DNA of 64,000 bases from Serripes groenlandicus (GCA_031761405.1 JASEVX010000013.1:36639033-36703032); one strand, 5' to 3'; positions 33,880 to 46,295 are shown, counted from the stretch's first letter. Notes: generated from the sequence alone by a model not told the origin. Made by a program: numbers and translations.

Positions 33880-34620
33880 AAAAGTTCAACTTACTCCTTT
33901 CCTGGTGCCGCCTGGTAACTATGTCTTCCAACAAGTCAATTTGGCTTTAAAATGTATGAAAAGGGCGACTAAGGGAACAAATAAGACAAGCAGTTTTCTT
34001 AGTTTTCAAATGTTGTCATTTTGTCTTTTTCTGATGCCGCCTCGCTCCTTTTTTTTCAACCAACTGACATGACTTGAAAATTTTCGTAGAGAGTCTCAGA
34101 TGGAACATTTTCATTAAATAACTGGACTCGGACAAGAACTTTTGATATTGGACATTTAACTCCCTTTCTCAAATACCGCACATACAAGAGTTCTACAAAT
34201 ATCTTTGAACATAATTAAAAAGCTGACAGCCAAAAAAATACTTCTTGATTTTTTGTCTAGTCGATGAAGCTGAGATGTTGTTTGAAGATTAGCGTTCAAT
34301 TTTCTCCTTTTAGATGCCACCTGGTTTTTACGACTTTCAATGAACAGGTCTGCTAAATTATCTTGAAATCAGACAAGCTCTTTCATACGAATATAGTTTT
34401 AAGGTTTTGTCATTTTGCCCCTTTTCTTATACCGCCTAATTGCCATACCAATCAATGTGATTATATGTGTAGAGAGTTATCCAATGCTAACATTATTTCA
34501 CATTATATTGGTATCAGACATGCTAATTTAGAGTAGACTGTTTATAAAAAATTGGCAAATTTCACTCTGTCTGATGCCGCAGCATGTTCTCCGTAAACAA
34601 ATAAACATACGTGGCAAATT
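33880..34620. repeat. Dispersed modular repeat (CTGATGCCGC family), copy 3
   Basis: Four to five degenerate modules with CTGRTGCCGCC, AACCAACTGACATGACTT, GAAATCAGACAAGC and TTTTGTCATTTTGCCCC. This is the longest copy of the family in the window. A hairpin-family piece (CAATATTTCTCAAAGTCGTC, TGCTGCAGAGG) follows at 34640-34695. Confidence 0.6.
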
Positions 34621-35194
34621 CTTCATTTGCCACAATATTTCTCAAAGTCGTCTGCTGCAGAGGCCTCACTAATGGTCTATGTGTGGATAAGGGCTGATAT
34701 CTTAGCAGGGTAGCAGTGATATCCGTATCCTTTATTATACGTATATAAGATATTTACACATTCAGAGACTTGTAAATAAATTTTGTTACCTAGAATAAGA
34801 GGATTTTATTTACATTTTCGACTTTTGCTTATGTTTGCATTCGTAATTCAGTCTAGAATTATGTGTACTATTTGTTTGGGTGTTATCATCCATTTACATC
34901 ACGTAACTTCAAAATACCACTTGCAAATATGCTGTATTTGCTCTTGCAAATCTTCCAAAAAAAGTACCCTGTGTGTTTAAAAGACTTTACAGAATTTGAA
35001 AAGTGTCCACACAGATTTATCTGGCTGATTGTGCACGTATGTTGCTGTTTAAACGAGTAAACATCTTTAAACTATGCCTTATGAATATTGACATTGATGT
35101 CGGTCATGACACATCGCCAACGAAAAAGAAAACCACTAATTTAGTTATCTTCCTTATACACATAAAGCATCTTTATTTCAAAACTTGAGTGAAA

Positions 35195-36173
35195 ATGGCC
35201 GATACAAATCTAACAAACCTGTCAGATGAAGAGCCGACTAAGATGTGCGACCCTTGTCCTTTCAGAGGATTAAAAATACTAACAGAAAACTAGCAAAATC
35301 ATTTCTAAATTATTACGACAGATCTTATACGTGTCTCACTCATTTCAGTTAGATCAAAAGGCCCCGTCGCTGTTTAAGCGTAAGGCTTATATACCTGACT
35401 TCTCACCATGGTAACATCGTGACGTACTGAAATATATGCGTGCCATGTTCACAGGGGTAATTGTGCCATAATGTCAGAAATAAATGCAATGGGCAAACTT
35501 GAAGTCAATGAGAAACAAATTAATAAATCTGAAACCATTGGAAGACAAGAACATCCAGGACATAATTATCCTCTACGAAAAACAAGAAAGCCATTGACGT
35601 CGGAATCAATTGTGTCACAGGGAATGCATTTATGCAGATAGTTCCGTCAAAGTCATAACAGATGAATTTAAACTGATAAACGAACTGAAGACAGGACCCC
35701 GTGCCTGGGATGTTGCAATTGTGTCAAAGACTGAGGTCATTGTGACTGAACCAGATTCAAAGAGTCTTCAATTCTTAACTGTATCGAATGGCATTGAGAA
35801 AGGATGGTGTGACCGTGAACATTATTGACGCTGGTCGGGGACATCCTGATTACGTCGCCGTAACAGTTCAAGGTTTGATGTTGTAGAGGGTATAGATAGT
35901 ACTGGTAATACACTGTATACGTATTCTGACAGTCTACTTGAGGCGATCCATGGTTTGCTGTTTGACTCGTATGATAACTTCATGGTGTGTGCAAAAGGTG
36001 TCAACACTATATACGTGTAGGTGAAGAGTGACAGTACACAACACATGACTATTCTTACAGGTGATGACGGGTTAAACCGGCCTTATTGTTTGGCTTACAG
36101 ACCAAGTGATAACACTCTGGTTGTCGGACAATGTGGAATAGCTGAATCACTTCTGGAATTTATCATGAAGTAA
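35195..36173 (+). pseudogene. TRIM/NHL-type pseudogene
   Basis: An ATG at 35195 opens MADTNLTNLSDEEPTKMCDP then CPFRGLKIL, like the N-terminus and first Cys pair of a bivalve TRIM B-box protein, and stops after 32 codons. A coiled-coil-like piece (AMGKLEVNEKQINKSE) follows near 35480. From 35625 the frame has ELKTGPRAWDVAIVSKTEV then IVTEPDSKSLQFL, an NHL-type beta-propeller blade; further blades lie in other frames (GIDSTGNTLYTYSDS near 35887, RPYCLAYRPSDNTLVVGQCG near 36078). The B-box remainder and most of the coiled coil are gone, and there are several stops and frameshifts. No introns are seen, so it may be retrocopied or simply a decayed single-exon gene. Confidence 0.65.
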
Positions 36174-37120
36174 ATAGAAATGGCGACCGTTATTCACATG
36201 AGTTCTTCTACAGATTAACCCATTACCACATACAATAAAATATGAAGCAAACGACTGTGAAAACATGTTGGCAAAAACATTGAAGAATCAGTGTAAAGAA
36301 AGAACGCTTATTCCATAAAGAATTTCTCCTTTTTAAATAATTTGTTTTTCGTGTTGGAAATGTTGACAGTATTTGTTTTTGTCACCATGGTTTTTTTCAC
36401 TTGTCTATCAGATAGTTGAAAATCCGCTTTTTTATATTAAACATTTTGTATCTACTTTTATCACGGACCATTTCTGCAATAGATGACTTTGAAAACATTT
36501 GGATTGCTCTAATCAAGCAATACAATGTTTTAACTTTGAATCAATATAATACTAACATTTTTCAAAAAATGTTCTATTTTTATCTCTTTCAAATGATTTC
36601 TCCAGATGCATCTTCACGTGGAAAAGGAATAGGTGAAAGGTGATAGAAAGCTGCATAAATCAATTGGATTTCATAATTGTTTGTTTACATTGATAAACTA
36701 TGAGCATGTATATTATGCGAAATCATTGCACGCACTTATCAACGGTCATAAAAAGGTTACTCCTCGAATCCGGTCGTGATCTTAACACCATGATACCACT
36801 TTCCATAAGTGCAAAATCAACCAAACACTATGAAAGTATGCATTACGTGGTTTTCCTACTCCATTTTGAAACAACGCCTACAATGTTATCAATGCGGTTT
36901 AAATGTATATACAAGGTACTGGCCAAGTAAGGACACAATAACTATAATATCATGTAGACTAGATTAAACAATAGAGTCTCGGTAAAGCTTATGTACACAT
37001 ATTTAATATTCGGAACTAGGTAGCTCTGTGTGCCGTAATAGATCATATAACCCAAAGAAGATCTCTTTAATTGGGGTTAGAGATCAGTGTCTCAACGTCG
37101 AAATGTTGAAACGCGATAAA
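36174..37120. other. No gene; hairpin-family traces
   Basis: A hairpin-family trace is seen at 36215-36330 (CCCATTACCACATACAATAA, GCAAACGACTGTGAAAACAT). Short frames at 36416-36643 and 36700-36930 are unremarkable. Confidence 0.4.
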
Positions 37121-37124
37121 CTGT

Positions 37125-37550
37125 CTTCCCAAGATGCCTGTTCATACCAATTATGGCATTAAAATAAAATCGTATAGGAGATGTGACCCGAACGAGGTTG
37201 GGATAAAGAAGGGATTGACAGACAGTTAAAATGCATACATATAGTCTATCGTAGAAATCCTGGTGGGGGCTTATCAATAACAATGGCATCAATGTTTATC
37301 ATTTAAGCAAATAACTGTTAAAACAATAACCTGTGTATTAAATCAGAAAATAGTGTTTGCATTTTTAAAAGCATGTTACTTTACCAGATTGATGATTGGA
37401 AAACAGCAGGAAATAAATGAATGTCAACACAAAGGAGGGACGCGACAACTACCATTAACTCTAAAAGTTATTTGAATATTCATATACACACTGTAAAATG
37501 CATCTCCAGTGTTGTAATACTGTCACTGGTATAATCATCGTATATTTTTT
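37125..37550. repeat. Dispersed repeat, copy 1
   Basis: It shares with 38665-39110 the phrases CATACCAATTATGGCATTAA, GGAGATGTGACCC, TGATTGGAAAACAGCAGGAA, ACTCTAAAAGT and CACTGGTATAATCAT in the same order. Confidence 0.6.
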
Positions 37551-38129
37551 AATGTTGTTGGCGAGAATAACACGGAAAATATGTGTTTTATTTACAATTA
37601 TCTTTCTACATCTTATAAGCAGTTCTGCTCTTTACACACGTTGAACATAGGACAATGGGACTAACATAAGTTGATCTTTATCTTGGTTGGTATACATCGT
37701 CTGTAACAGATGCATAATTTGTCTTGCTCTCGAGACAAACACTGTTTAATTGCGTTAACGTAAGTTATTGTACCTGTCTAGGCTATGTTTGCGTAAACCT
37801 CCTGTGTAACTAGTTTCCATTCACCGATGACTGTTCCAAGCGTTATGCTCTCTTAACAAGGCTTAACTCTAACAGTATGACATAAGCAAATGGACATATC
37901 TCGCATCTTGTTTTTTGAGTTCGAAATAAGTATTGTTGTGTTTTTGTTGTTGTTGTATTCCGGCTCCAACTGTGGCAATGCACCTCAAACGATACAATCT
38001 GTCATCTGCTTTTTGGTGTTTCCAATAATAATATCTAAGCGACAGCATTACCTACAATTAAATATATACCTTGCAGATCTTCATGAACCAACCATAGAGT
38101 GTGTTGAGTGCAATAGATGACGTGTCAAG

Positions 38130-38440
38130 TTGCACAACATGCCTATATGAGTACATGGAAGTGAAACAGTGCAACGCAAAGTTACCAATCAAAGTGTTAA
38201 CAGTTAGTTCATCAAGCACGCTGATCTCCATGTGCAATTCGAAAAGACGTGTTGCTTGCCATGGATGTCCTGTCCAGTTGATCGGTTTACCAATATGAGT
38301 ACTACGGAAGTTTACTAGTGTTAGGAATAGTTACCAATGAAGTGTTAGCTATAAGTACATTTATCTCCATGCGCGACTCGAAAGGTGTGTTACGTGCCAT
38401 CTGTACAGATGAACTATATACCTATCTGAGTGTCATTTTT
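38130..38440. repeat. ~150-bp diverged tandem duplication
   Basis: CTATATGAGTACATGGAAGT, GTTACCAATCAAAGTGTTA, ATCTCCATGTGCAATTCGAA and GTGTTGCTTGCCAT recur with substitutions at about 38292-38400, and a third start is seen near 38432. Confidence 0.6.
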
Positions 38441-38664
38441 GTCTAGTTAACTGCGCAGCCAATTAAGCGATTTCTGCTATCTATAATTTATTCGTTTCTC
38501 ATCTTAGGCAATTTTGTTTAATAGATATACAAGAGCCTGTCATTAGAGTGTTGATAACAATTTAAGAAATTCAGACCGATGAGGTTAAGAATGAACCCCG
38601 TCAGCAGAAAAAATAATCTTATAGCATATATTTACAAGGATAAGTCGAATAATTCTGAGAATGC

Positions 38665-39110
38665 AAGATGCATGTGCATACCAAATATGGTATTAAAGTT
38701 AAATGGTAAAGGAGATGTAACCCAGACAAGGTTGGTATGAAGGACAGACGGACGGACAATATGTTTACCTTGTAGCATCCACCAGGTAGCGGCAAACATA
38801 TGACTGCGAAATCAAAAGTATATTATTTAATCGGAGAACTGTTAAAAAGCTAAACCCGGTCAAATTTGAATTGCCAGTTTTATGATTGGAAAATAATAAG
38901 AAATTAGTATATATATATCAGCGGAACAGAAGGAATCTACTACAACAATTCTAAAAGTATTTTGTTTTGATTCGAGATCGATTCTAGCGATTGCGTATGT
39001 TGTAATCACTACACCATCAATGTAATTAGAACATCTATGTCCTGTTAATTTAACTCCAGCGGTGTAATATTGCTGCCGAAATTCTATCGCAACTGGTATA
39101 ATCATGATTT
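38665..39110. repeat. Dispersed repeat, copy 2
   Basis: Direct homologue of 37125-37550. It is followed by SINE-like modules. Confidence 0.6.
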
Positions 39111-39460
39111 ACTTTTCATTATGGGAATCTAATTGGAGACCACTACACCAACATCTGGTTGGAGTTATTCTTTGATGAGGTTAAATCCGAGTCAAATGAT
39201 AGTTATAGACCATATATAGTTTCTGCTGCCACTGGCATAATCGAGATCGATGCTCTACAACTACACCATAATCCTTCTCATGGCTGTCCTGTGAAGAAGC
39301 ACATATTCTAGCCAAATGCTGGTTGTAGACAATGTATTAGACTGCCGGCACTGGTATATTCATCATCTATTTGTCATAATGGAAACCAAAGTCGAGACCG
39401 ATGCTTTACCACTACACCATCATCCTTCTCGTAGAAGTCATACGAAGAAGGGCATATTTT
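38985..39460 (-). repeat. Antisense SINE A-box modules
   Basis: CACTACACCATCAATGT (39008), AACTACACCATAATCC (39260) and ACCACTACACCATCATCC (39408) are minus-strand copies of an A-box-like GATGGTGTAGTGGT. Between them CACTGGTATATTCATCATCT-type sequence recurs. The modules are ~150-250 bp apart and diverged. Confidence 0.5.
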
Positions 39461-39734
39461 AACCAAATCCTGAACTCATGAAAATGTGTCCTGTCGCAGT
39501 GTTGTAACTTACGGCATTGACCGCCTTCAGCCCTTTACCACATAGACGTATTTGGAGTAGATGACTGTTAAAAGCGTTTACATTGTGAAAATTGTTTAAA
39601 GTGGATACTAAAATGAATAAATGGATTACTGCAGATACGATACCTTCGTGAATGTTCGTATAAAACAGTTTCGCTATGTACACCAACCTACAAACATTCA
39701 TTGAGAATCAATTTCTACATACAGTACAGCTCAA

Positions 39735-39995
39735 GGGGGTTTTCCCGAAAACCCTCACCCCCGCGGGCTGATAAGACAGCCCACCGCGTTCCCGCTCACC
39801 TCTACGCAGGGTTTCCCTTACAATAACCCGGCGGTCCCGCGGGGTTTGATCATTCAACTATTAAGCCCGCGGAGGGAAATCCGATAACGATTTATGACGT
39901 CACGATGATTGACAGCTGTGATTAAGGCAGTCCCCCGGCGTTCCCGCTCATCTATATGCGGGGTTTCCCCTACAATAACCCCGCGGTACCGCGGA
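39735..39995. repeat. GC-rich island with two direct repeats
   Basis: The local composition is strikingly GC-rich against an AT-rich background. CGTTCCCGCTCACCTCTACG followed by CAGGGTTTCCC recurs 152 bp later as CGTTCCCGCTCATCTATATG and CGGGGTTTCCC. The second copy ends in a perfect 14-bp palindrome CCGCGGTACCGCGG (39980-39993). Confidence 0.75.
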
Positions 39996-40364
39996 ATTTC
40001 ATCATTTTTCAAACGGTAGTTAATATACAACATCACACTATTGGACTAAAATGTTTTTAAATCAAGAGGGATATCCTATTCAGTAACCCAGACGCGACAT
40101 GTAACATTAACCCATCTGTAATGCGATCAAAGCAAGTGAACGTCAATTATTACTTTCAATTAATAGGTGTTAAAAACATGTCGACAATCTGAGTTGTTTG
40201 GTATTATTATGTTATGGTTAATCACTTATGCTGTCGGCTTTATGAAGCATTCATGTATCATAAATTCACAAATCAATTCAACCACCCGGTGTCATATTGT
40301 TTAACATTCCTAACTAACTATATATTATATTTTTCTCATGTTATATAATATATATATTGTTGTC

Positions 40365-40432
40365 CGCCTGTAAGGACTATAAAACATTTGTAATGTTTTT
40401 CGTCAATAAAAACTTTTGACTTGACTTGACAT
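40365..40432 (+). mobile_element. 3' tail of a LINE or SINE
   Basis: GTCCGCCTGTAAGGACTATA is followed by a polyadenylation-like CAATAAAAACTTTTGACTTG and ends in two to three copies of TTGAC. Short-repeat tails after AATAAAA are typical of non-LTR element 3' ends. No upstream coding part is recognised. Confidence 0.5.
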
Positions 40433-41860
40433 ATGTCCTCGCCTATTAATATAGGCGAATCTTTGATTGCCGGATCTGCTTTCTGGCCTATAAGTCAGAC
40501 AAGAAATAAAATGACAACTGGACGCTTGTTAATGAGAATCGCAATGTTTAATTCACAATACTCGCATTTGGTACGGTTTTGAATATGGAAACTTATACAC
40601 AATATTGACTAGAAAGATGATGAAGTTCAATTATGTTGTCGTCTATATGTTTTCCCTTTTCCACTTGCAGACGCTTTCTGACGCTGCTACAAAAGAAGAA
40701 TTTGGAAACATTGTGACATAATACAAAACTGTCTCAATGGTTTCAACCTTATTCAATAATAAGTGTACTTCCGTTTATAGAGTTTCCAAATACCTACAAG
40801 TTTTCAAATTGGCTACTGCTGATGTTGCATGTGGAAAATGGTTAATAAAATAGCCTTCCTCTCAGTGGCATAATACAACTTAGTTTTAAAGGATGTGCAT
40901 GTAATGTAATTCAGAAAAATAATATCACCATTCGCATACGCGCAATAAGATCATGATGTAACCGTCTTACTACATGCATCTAGGCTTACAAGCCTCACAA
41001 GAACGGTTATGACCAAACACTAACTATAAACGTACGTTTTTTATCGTAAATTCTATTTATGTCAATATATCCGAAGTTCGGTTTTGGCGTGACGTGAAAC
41101 ATGTATTAACAAAACCCGTCATGAGCAAGTTCTCCATTTGTCAAATGTTTTCATCTCTAGTCCATAATAGATCTTTAAGTTTTTGATATATGTTTCTGTA
41201 TTATATGTAGACGTTTTGAATGTCGTCTACTGCGGATTTATCATATGTTGGGAAGGGGGGTTAAAGAAAAAATAAAAAGATGAGCGCTTGTTAGCTGATC
41301 GTGTAATGATCTTATCAAGTTAACCCCTTTCCAACAAACACCAAGCAGACGACTTTTAAAACACTTTGTCAATCATTATTTTCAGCTCTGTATCCATTTG
41401 CCACAATGCTCTTCCCGTCTGCCACTTGATTCAATAGTACATAGTGCTAAAGAGTGGAATTACACTTGTTTTTTCCCCCTCTGGTCTTTTCTTAGAAGAA
41501 CCTTCTTTGTCATCTGTTCGTCTTAGTCCCTCGTTTGTGCGGCTCACGATGGTGTATTCTCAAACAAATGTTTTACCTGCAGCGGGGTAAAAGGCTTTGA
41601 CATATCTTCTGATGATGTTTTCCTTACCGAGTCTAGTTCTTCCTTAATCTTCACTCCACCACCGAACCAACTACTCCCCCATCTTATATTTCCCGGACCG
41701 AATAACTCCGGAAAAAAAGTCGTGTTAAGGTTAGTCCAACATTCCCTATGCCGATGGAATCATCCCTTAGCTTCCGAAGTCACATTCTGTTTTGTATTAG
41801 CCTTTTTAAATAGGTTGTAAACAGTTAAGTAGCTAGAACCATGATGTGACCATTGTACAG
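40433..41860. other. No gene; three hairpin-family members
   Basis: Hairpin-family members lie at about 40665-40850 (CAGACGCTTTCTGACGCTGC, GAAACATTGTGACATAA, CTACTGCTGATGTTGC), 41115-41270 (CTCCATTTGTCAAATGTTTT, TACTGCGGATTTATC) and 41320-41405 (CAAGCAGACGACTTTTAAAA). Nothing supports a coding region at 41500-41760. Confidence 0.5.
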
Positions 41861-41879
41861 GACAGTGATCTATGAATTG

Positions 41880-42020
41880 ATTGATTGATTGATTGGGGTT
41901 TAACGCCATTTTTAACAATTTCTCAGTTATATCACGACGGCCAGTTCTCCTACTCATGCATTCCCAAGCAACTGGCTGCTTTTCCACATAGACTAAGCCC
42001 ATTGGTGGAAGACGAATGAC
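41880..42020. repeat. Mollusc dispersed repeat with (TTGA)n head
   Basis: (ATTG)n is followed by GGGTTTAACGCCATTTTTAA, CAGTTATATCACGACGGCCA and CTGGCTGCTTTTCCACATAG. Related copies lie at 42550-42720 and, in part, 55070-55130 and near 20145. It is noncoding and looks like a SINE or LINE 3' end. Confidence 0.55.
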
Positions 42021-42464
42021 GCCGTCTATGAATTGAAAATGAAATGTAAATATAGTTCAGAACGGCAGTTATTTTAAAAATCATTTATTTTAAGTCACTC
42101 TTTTACACGATGTTTAATGATAAACAGTTAATAAAAATGCGCTTGTTTTTCAGGAATTATCTTTATACATATAATATTGTCACGCTGATTAACCAACCTA
42201 CTTTTGAGATATACCACTCTTTAATACGGATTAAGATAAAGTGGCTGTTTATTACAACACATGTCAACCCTTTACCCAGACTTTCTGTAGATGACTTTCA
42301 ACTGAATTTCAGTTAGATCATGGTATTGTATTGTTAAGTTACCAATACTCACGATTTTATTTGCCCTGACAAGATAACATATATTTTACCGAATCTATTA
42401 GCGCGTAGGATGGAACCCATTAATACGTTTTTTAAAGTGTTTGGTATGCCGGGAAACTATTTTG

Positions 42465-42725
42465 CCCTTTCACCACATACAGATGCTGTCGACGCCTCTA
42501 CAGCAGATGACTTATGAAAACATTGTGACAAAATGTAGTTTATTCAATATTGATTCATTCATTAGGGCTTAACGCGGTTTTCAACTATTGTTCAGTATAT
42601 CACGCGTGCCGGTTCACGTACTTAAGCTACCAGTTCTACTTACAACATACATCAAAAGTAGCTGGCTGCTTTTCCAAATTGACTGTTAGCCCATTGGTGA
42701 AACACGAGTGACGTTTCGTCAAACT
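42465..42725. repeat. Hairpin member followed by a mollusc dispersed repeat
   Basis: 42465-42540 has CACCACATACAGATGCTGTC, CTACAGCAGATGACTTATGA and AAACATTGTGACAAAATG. From 42555 AGGGCTTAACGCGGTTTTCA, CAGTATATCACGCGTGCCGG and AGCTGGCTGCTTTTCCAAA match 41895-41990. Confidence 0.55.
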
Positions 42726-42879
42726 TCGTGTACAGGTGTCCTAAATATGTATTCCCGTTTCTCCGGTTAATTAACTTAAAAACGTAATATAGTTTAGTTT
42801 AAGCAGAAGTATCCTGGGTAAATAATAAAGTATGTCTACCATTGATTAGTTTATCCAGATACATACCGGTTTAAATAGG

Positions 42880-43770
42880 ATTAAATAACAGGTAGTTCTG
42901 GTACTAAGGATTACGGGAAGAACATAACGACTCATACATGTGTACCAGGATAAACATGCCGGTATTTCTGGTACTAAAGATTACGGGGACAGCATAACGA
43001 CTTATACATGTGTACCAGGATAAACATGCCGGTATTTCTGGTACTAAAGATTACGGGGACAGCATAACGACTTATACATGTGTACCAGGATAAACATGCC
43101 GGTAGTTCTGGTACTCAGGATAAGGGGACCGCATAACAACTGATGCACCGATACCAGGATAAACATGGTATTTCTGGTACTAAAGATTACTAAAGATTAC
43201 GGGGACAGCATAACGATTGATGCACCGATACCAGGATAAACATGCCGTTATTTCTGGTACTAAAGATTACGGGGACAGCATAACGACTGATGCACCGATA
43301 CCAGGATAAACATGCCGGTACTTCTGGTGCTCAGGATAAGGGGACCGCATAACAACTGATGCACCGATACCAGGATAAACATGCCGGTATTTCTGGTGCT
43401 CAGGATAAGGTGACACCATAACGACTGATGCACCGATACCAGGATAAACATGCCGGTACTTCTGGTGTTCATGATAAGGGGACAGCATAACAACTGATGC
43501 ACCGATACCAGGATAAACATGCCGGTACTTCTGGTGCTCAGGATAAGGGGACAACATAACAACTGATGCACCGATACCAGGATAAACATGCCGGTACTTC
43601 TGGTGCTCAGGATAAGGGGACAACATAACGACTGATGCACAGGATAAACATGCCGGTATTTCTGGTGCTCAGGATAAGAGGACAGCATAACGACTGATGC
43701 ACCGATACCAGGATAAACATGCCGATAGTTATGGTACTAAGCGTTAATGTTTTATATGTACCAGGAGAAA
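42880..43770 (-). repeat. 69/70-bp tandem array, ~12-13 copies
   Basis: CAGGATAAACATGCCGGTA recurs every 70 bp in the left part (42946, 43016, 43086) and every 69 bp from 43302. A 69-bp unit is 23 codons, so on the minus strand a repeated peptide (HQKYRHVYPGIGASVVMLSP and so on) stays open for up to 142 codons. There is no flanking gene structure, so the frame is taken as incidental. Confidence 0.9.
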
Positions 43771-44079
43771 CATACCGGCTGGGCCGATGGTTCAATTATT
43801 TCCCACAGGTATCTTCTGCACAACCAGAGCAATGTCTACTTTTTCCACATACTAGTTTCATTTATATAGAAATAACATTTGTTTTAAAAGATGCCTTCAA
43901 AGTCGTTTGCTTTAGATGTGTTGTGTGTAGGAAAGCGTTCACCAGGATACTCTGTGATAGAACCGAATTGTTGAAGAACTTAAAGACCAATCTCAAAGGA
44001 CTTTGAAGGAATGCAGTCCATATACTAGTAAACTTTTTTCACTGGTTCAAGAAAATCGAAAGGCTTTTGTTTTTTTAGT

Positions 44080-44391
44080 GTTCAGATGGTGTAGTGATCC
44101 CCTCAGTTCAGATGGTGTAGTGATCCCCTCAGTTCAGATGGTGTAGTGATCCCCTCAGTTCAGATGGTGTAGTGATCCCCTCAGTTCAGATGGTGTAGTG
44201 ATCCCCTCAGTTCAGATGGTGTAGTGATCCCCTCAGTTCAGATGGTGTAGTGATCCCCTCAGTTCAGATGGTGTAGTGATCCCCTCAGTTCAGATTGTGT
44301 AGTGATCCCCTCAGTTCAGATGGTGTAGTGATCCCCTCAGTTCAGATGGTGTAGTGATCCCCTCAGTTCAGATGGTGTAGTGATCCCCTCA
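44080..44391 (+). repeat. 26-bp tandem array, exactly 12 copies
   Basis: The unit is TTCAGATGGTGTAGTGATCC plus CCTCAG. Copies are identical apart from one G-to-T near 44295. The array is followed immediately by AACGAGAGAGTCTAGGGTTT and GATCTTCGG, which looks like the B-box side of a tRNA-derived SINE; the unit itself contains the A-box-like GGTGTAGTGAT. Confidence 0.95.
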
Positions 44392-44860
44392 AACGAGAGA
44401 GTCTAGGGTTTGATCTTCGGTACAGTATTGTCAAGAAGTAGTGGTTTCCCTCCTTGGTGATCAGCTTTGTGGTTATATATACAATTTGAATAAAGGGAAA
44501 TATGTCGTAAAAACAGATAAGGGTAAATATAAACATGTTCACCATTGATAAAACACAGTGTTCATTGTGCACATCCTTCCTTACGAACGGTTTATCCTGG
44601 TTTCCTTTATTTAAGAATACGGAGATACAGTAGAAAAGGGAACCATTATTCAAGTCGCCCGTGTAATCAGTAAGGACAGTTTGCCGTGTTTGAACGTACA
44701 GACAAACGCTATCATTTCAAGTAGTTTGATAACCTATGGGGTAAAATAACCGTCAACAATTAGAACGTGGGCGTACAATTGGAAGACACATTACATTTTT
44801 AAAAGGTAAACCATTTTGTCTTTTTGTCTGTCTTTGTCTATGTATGTTTCTATGTGTGTC
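44392..44860. other. SINE B-box piece, then unannotated sequence
   Basis: GGGTTTGATCTTCGG at 44406-44420 is a B-box-like motif. The minus frame at 44363-44653 has no known domain. Confidence 0.4.
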
Positions 44861-45236
<376 letters not shown>

Positions 45237-45884
45237 CTCAGGTTTTGAAAACTTACATCCCATGTATATGTCTCGACAACCGTCCATCGTCTTCCAAAAG
45301 TGAAAGAAAAAATCAATGTTAAAAAGCAGCCAGTTTTTTATCTGTCCGCCGTGATGTGACTAAATTGTCTTCACCCTAATCAATAAACAAATTGTCCTTT
45401 GCCGCTAGACGAGCCTTGGCAATGATGATTTTTTTTTTAGAACAGTTCACTCAAAGACGAAAAGATTGTTTTACTCAACAGTAAAACTATAAATACTACC
45501 TACAAGCAGTATTAATCGGCTATAACCCCTGACTAATACCTAAGCGTAGGTATACCATATCTCTACAGAAAAAATTTAGGTGTTCTAACCTTGACATTAG
45601 GCTTGAATGGGTTAGGCATCTGGGAATAGTAGATATTGATTTGAGAATCTACCCTTTGTGTTGAGATTTGAATATTTCTATTTTTTTTAAATGAATAAAC
45701 AACTATTATTCGATTGTCCTAATAATGAATCATTAAGCATGATTTAATTCATAATTGAATGGCTGTAGAAATTAAAATATTTTAAAAGTATTTTACATCG
45801 AGTAGTACATTTCACAATAATATTTAGTGTATTCATTAAATCCCTCGATCGCACACTAACCCAACCCAAAACACCGCTCTTAGC

Positions 45885-46150
45885 AACTCACTCACACATT
45901 CACGCATTTGCTCACTCGCTCATGTACTTACGCACTCCATCACTCACTTACTCACTCACGGATTCATTCACTCTAGTACGCACTCACTTACTCAACAACC
46001 AACTCATTCACTCACTTGCTCTAGCACTCACGTAATCTCACTCACTCATGTTATCACACATGTTCTCACTTACGTACTTACTCGAGTTTTCACTTACTCA
46101 CTCAGCCAGTCACTAAATCACTTACTCATAACTTCTCACTCACCCAAAAC
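45885..46150. repeat. Degenerate ACTC-rich tandem sequence
   Basis: CACTCACTTACTCACTCACG-like units over about 260 bp, with many substitutions. It lies 150 bp before the first satellite block. Confidence 0.8.
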
Positions 46151-46295
46151 CCTTCCAAGAATTAGCTTAATCACCCATATTTGTATTACCCACGGTATGT
46201 ATGTACATTCTTGCTATGTATTAACACATGACTACATGGAAGGAAAAGAATATTTAAATTCAGTGAAAACATAAGTCCATAAACGTCAAAACAGC

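Noticed and set aside
37890..38120. A possible small secreted or membrane protein (76 codons with hydrophobic start)
   Set aside because: There is no family match, no supporting gene structure, and it runs into a diverged tandem duplication.
43260..43795. 142-codon minus-strand repeat peptide (HQKYRHVYPGIGASVV)
   Set aside because: It follows only from the 69-bp period in half the array; the 70-bp half breaks it and no exon structure is visible.
44080..44391. A CRISPR-like regular array
   Set aside because: The 26-bp units are direct tandem copies with no unique spacers, in a eukaryotic genome.
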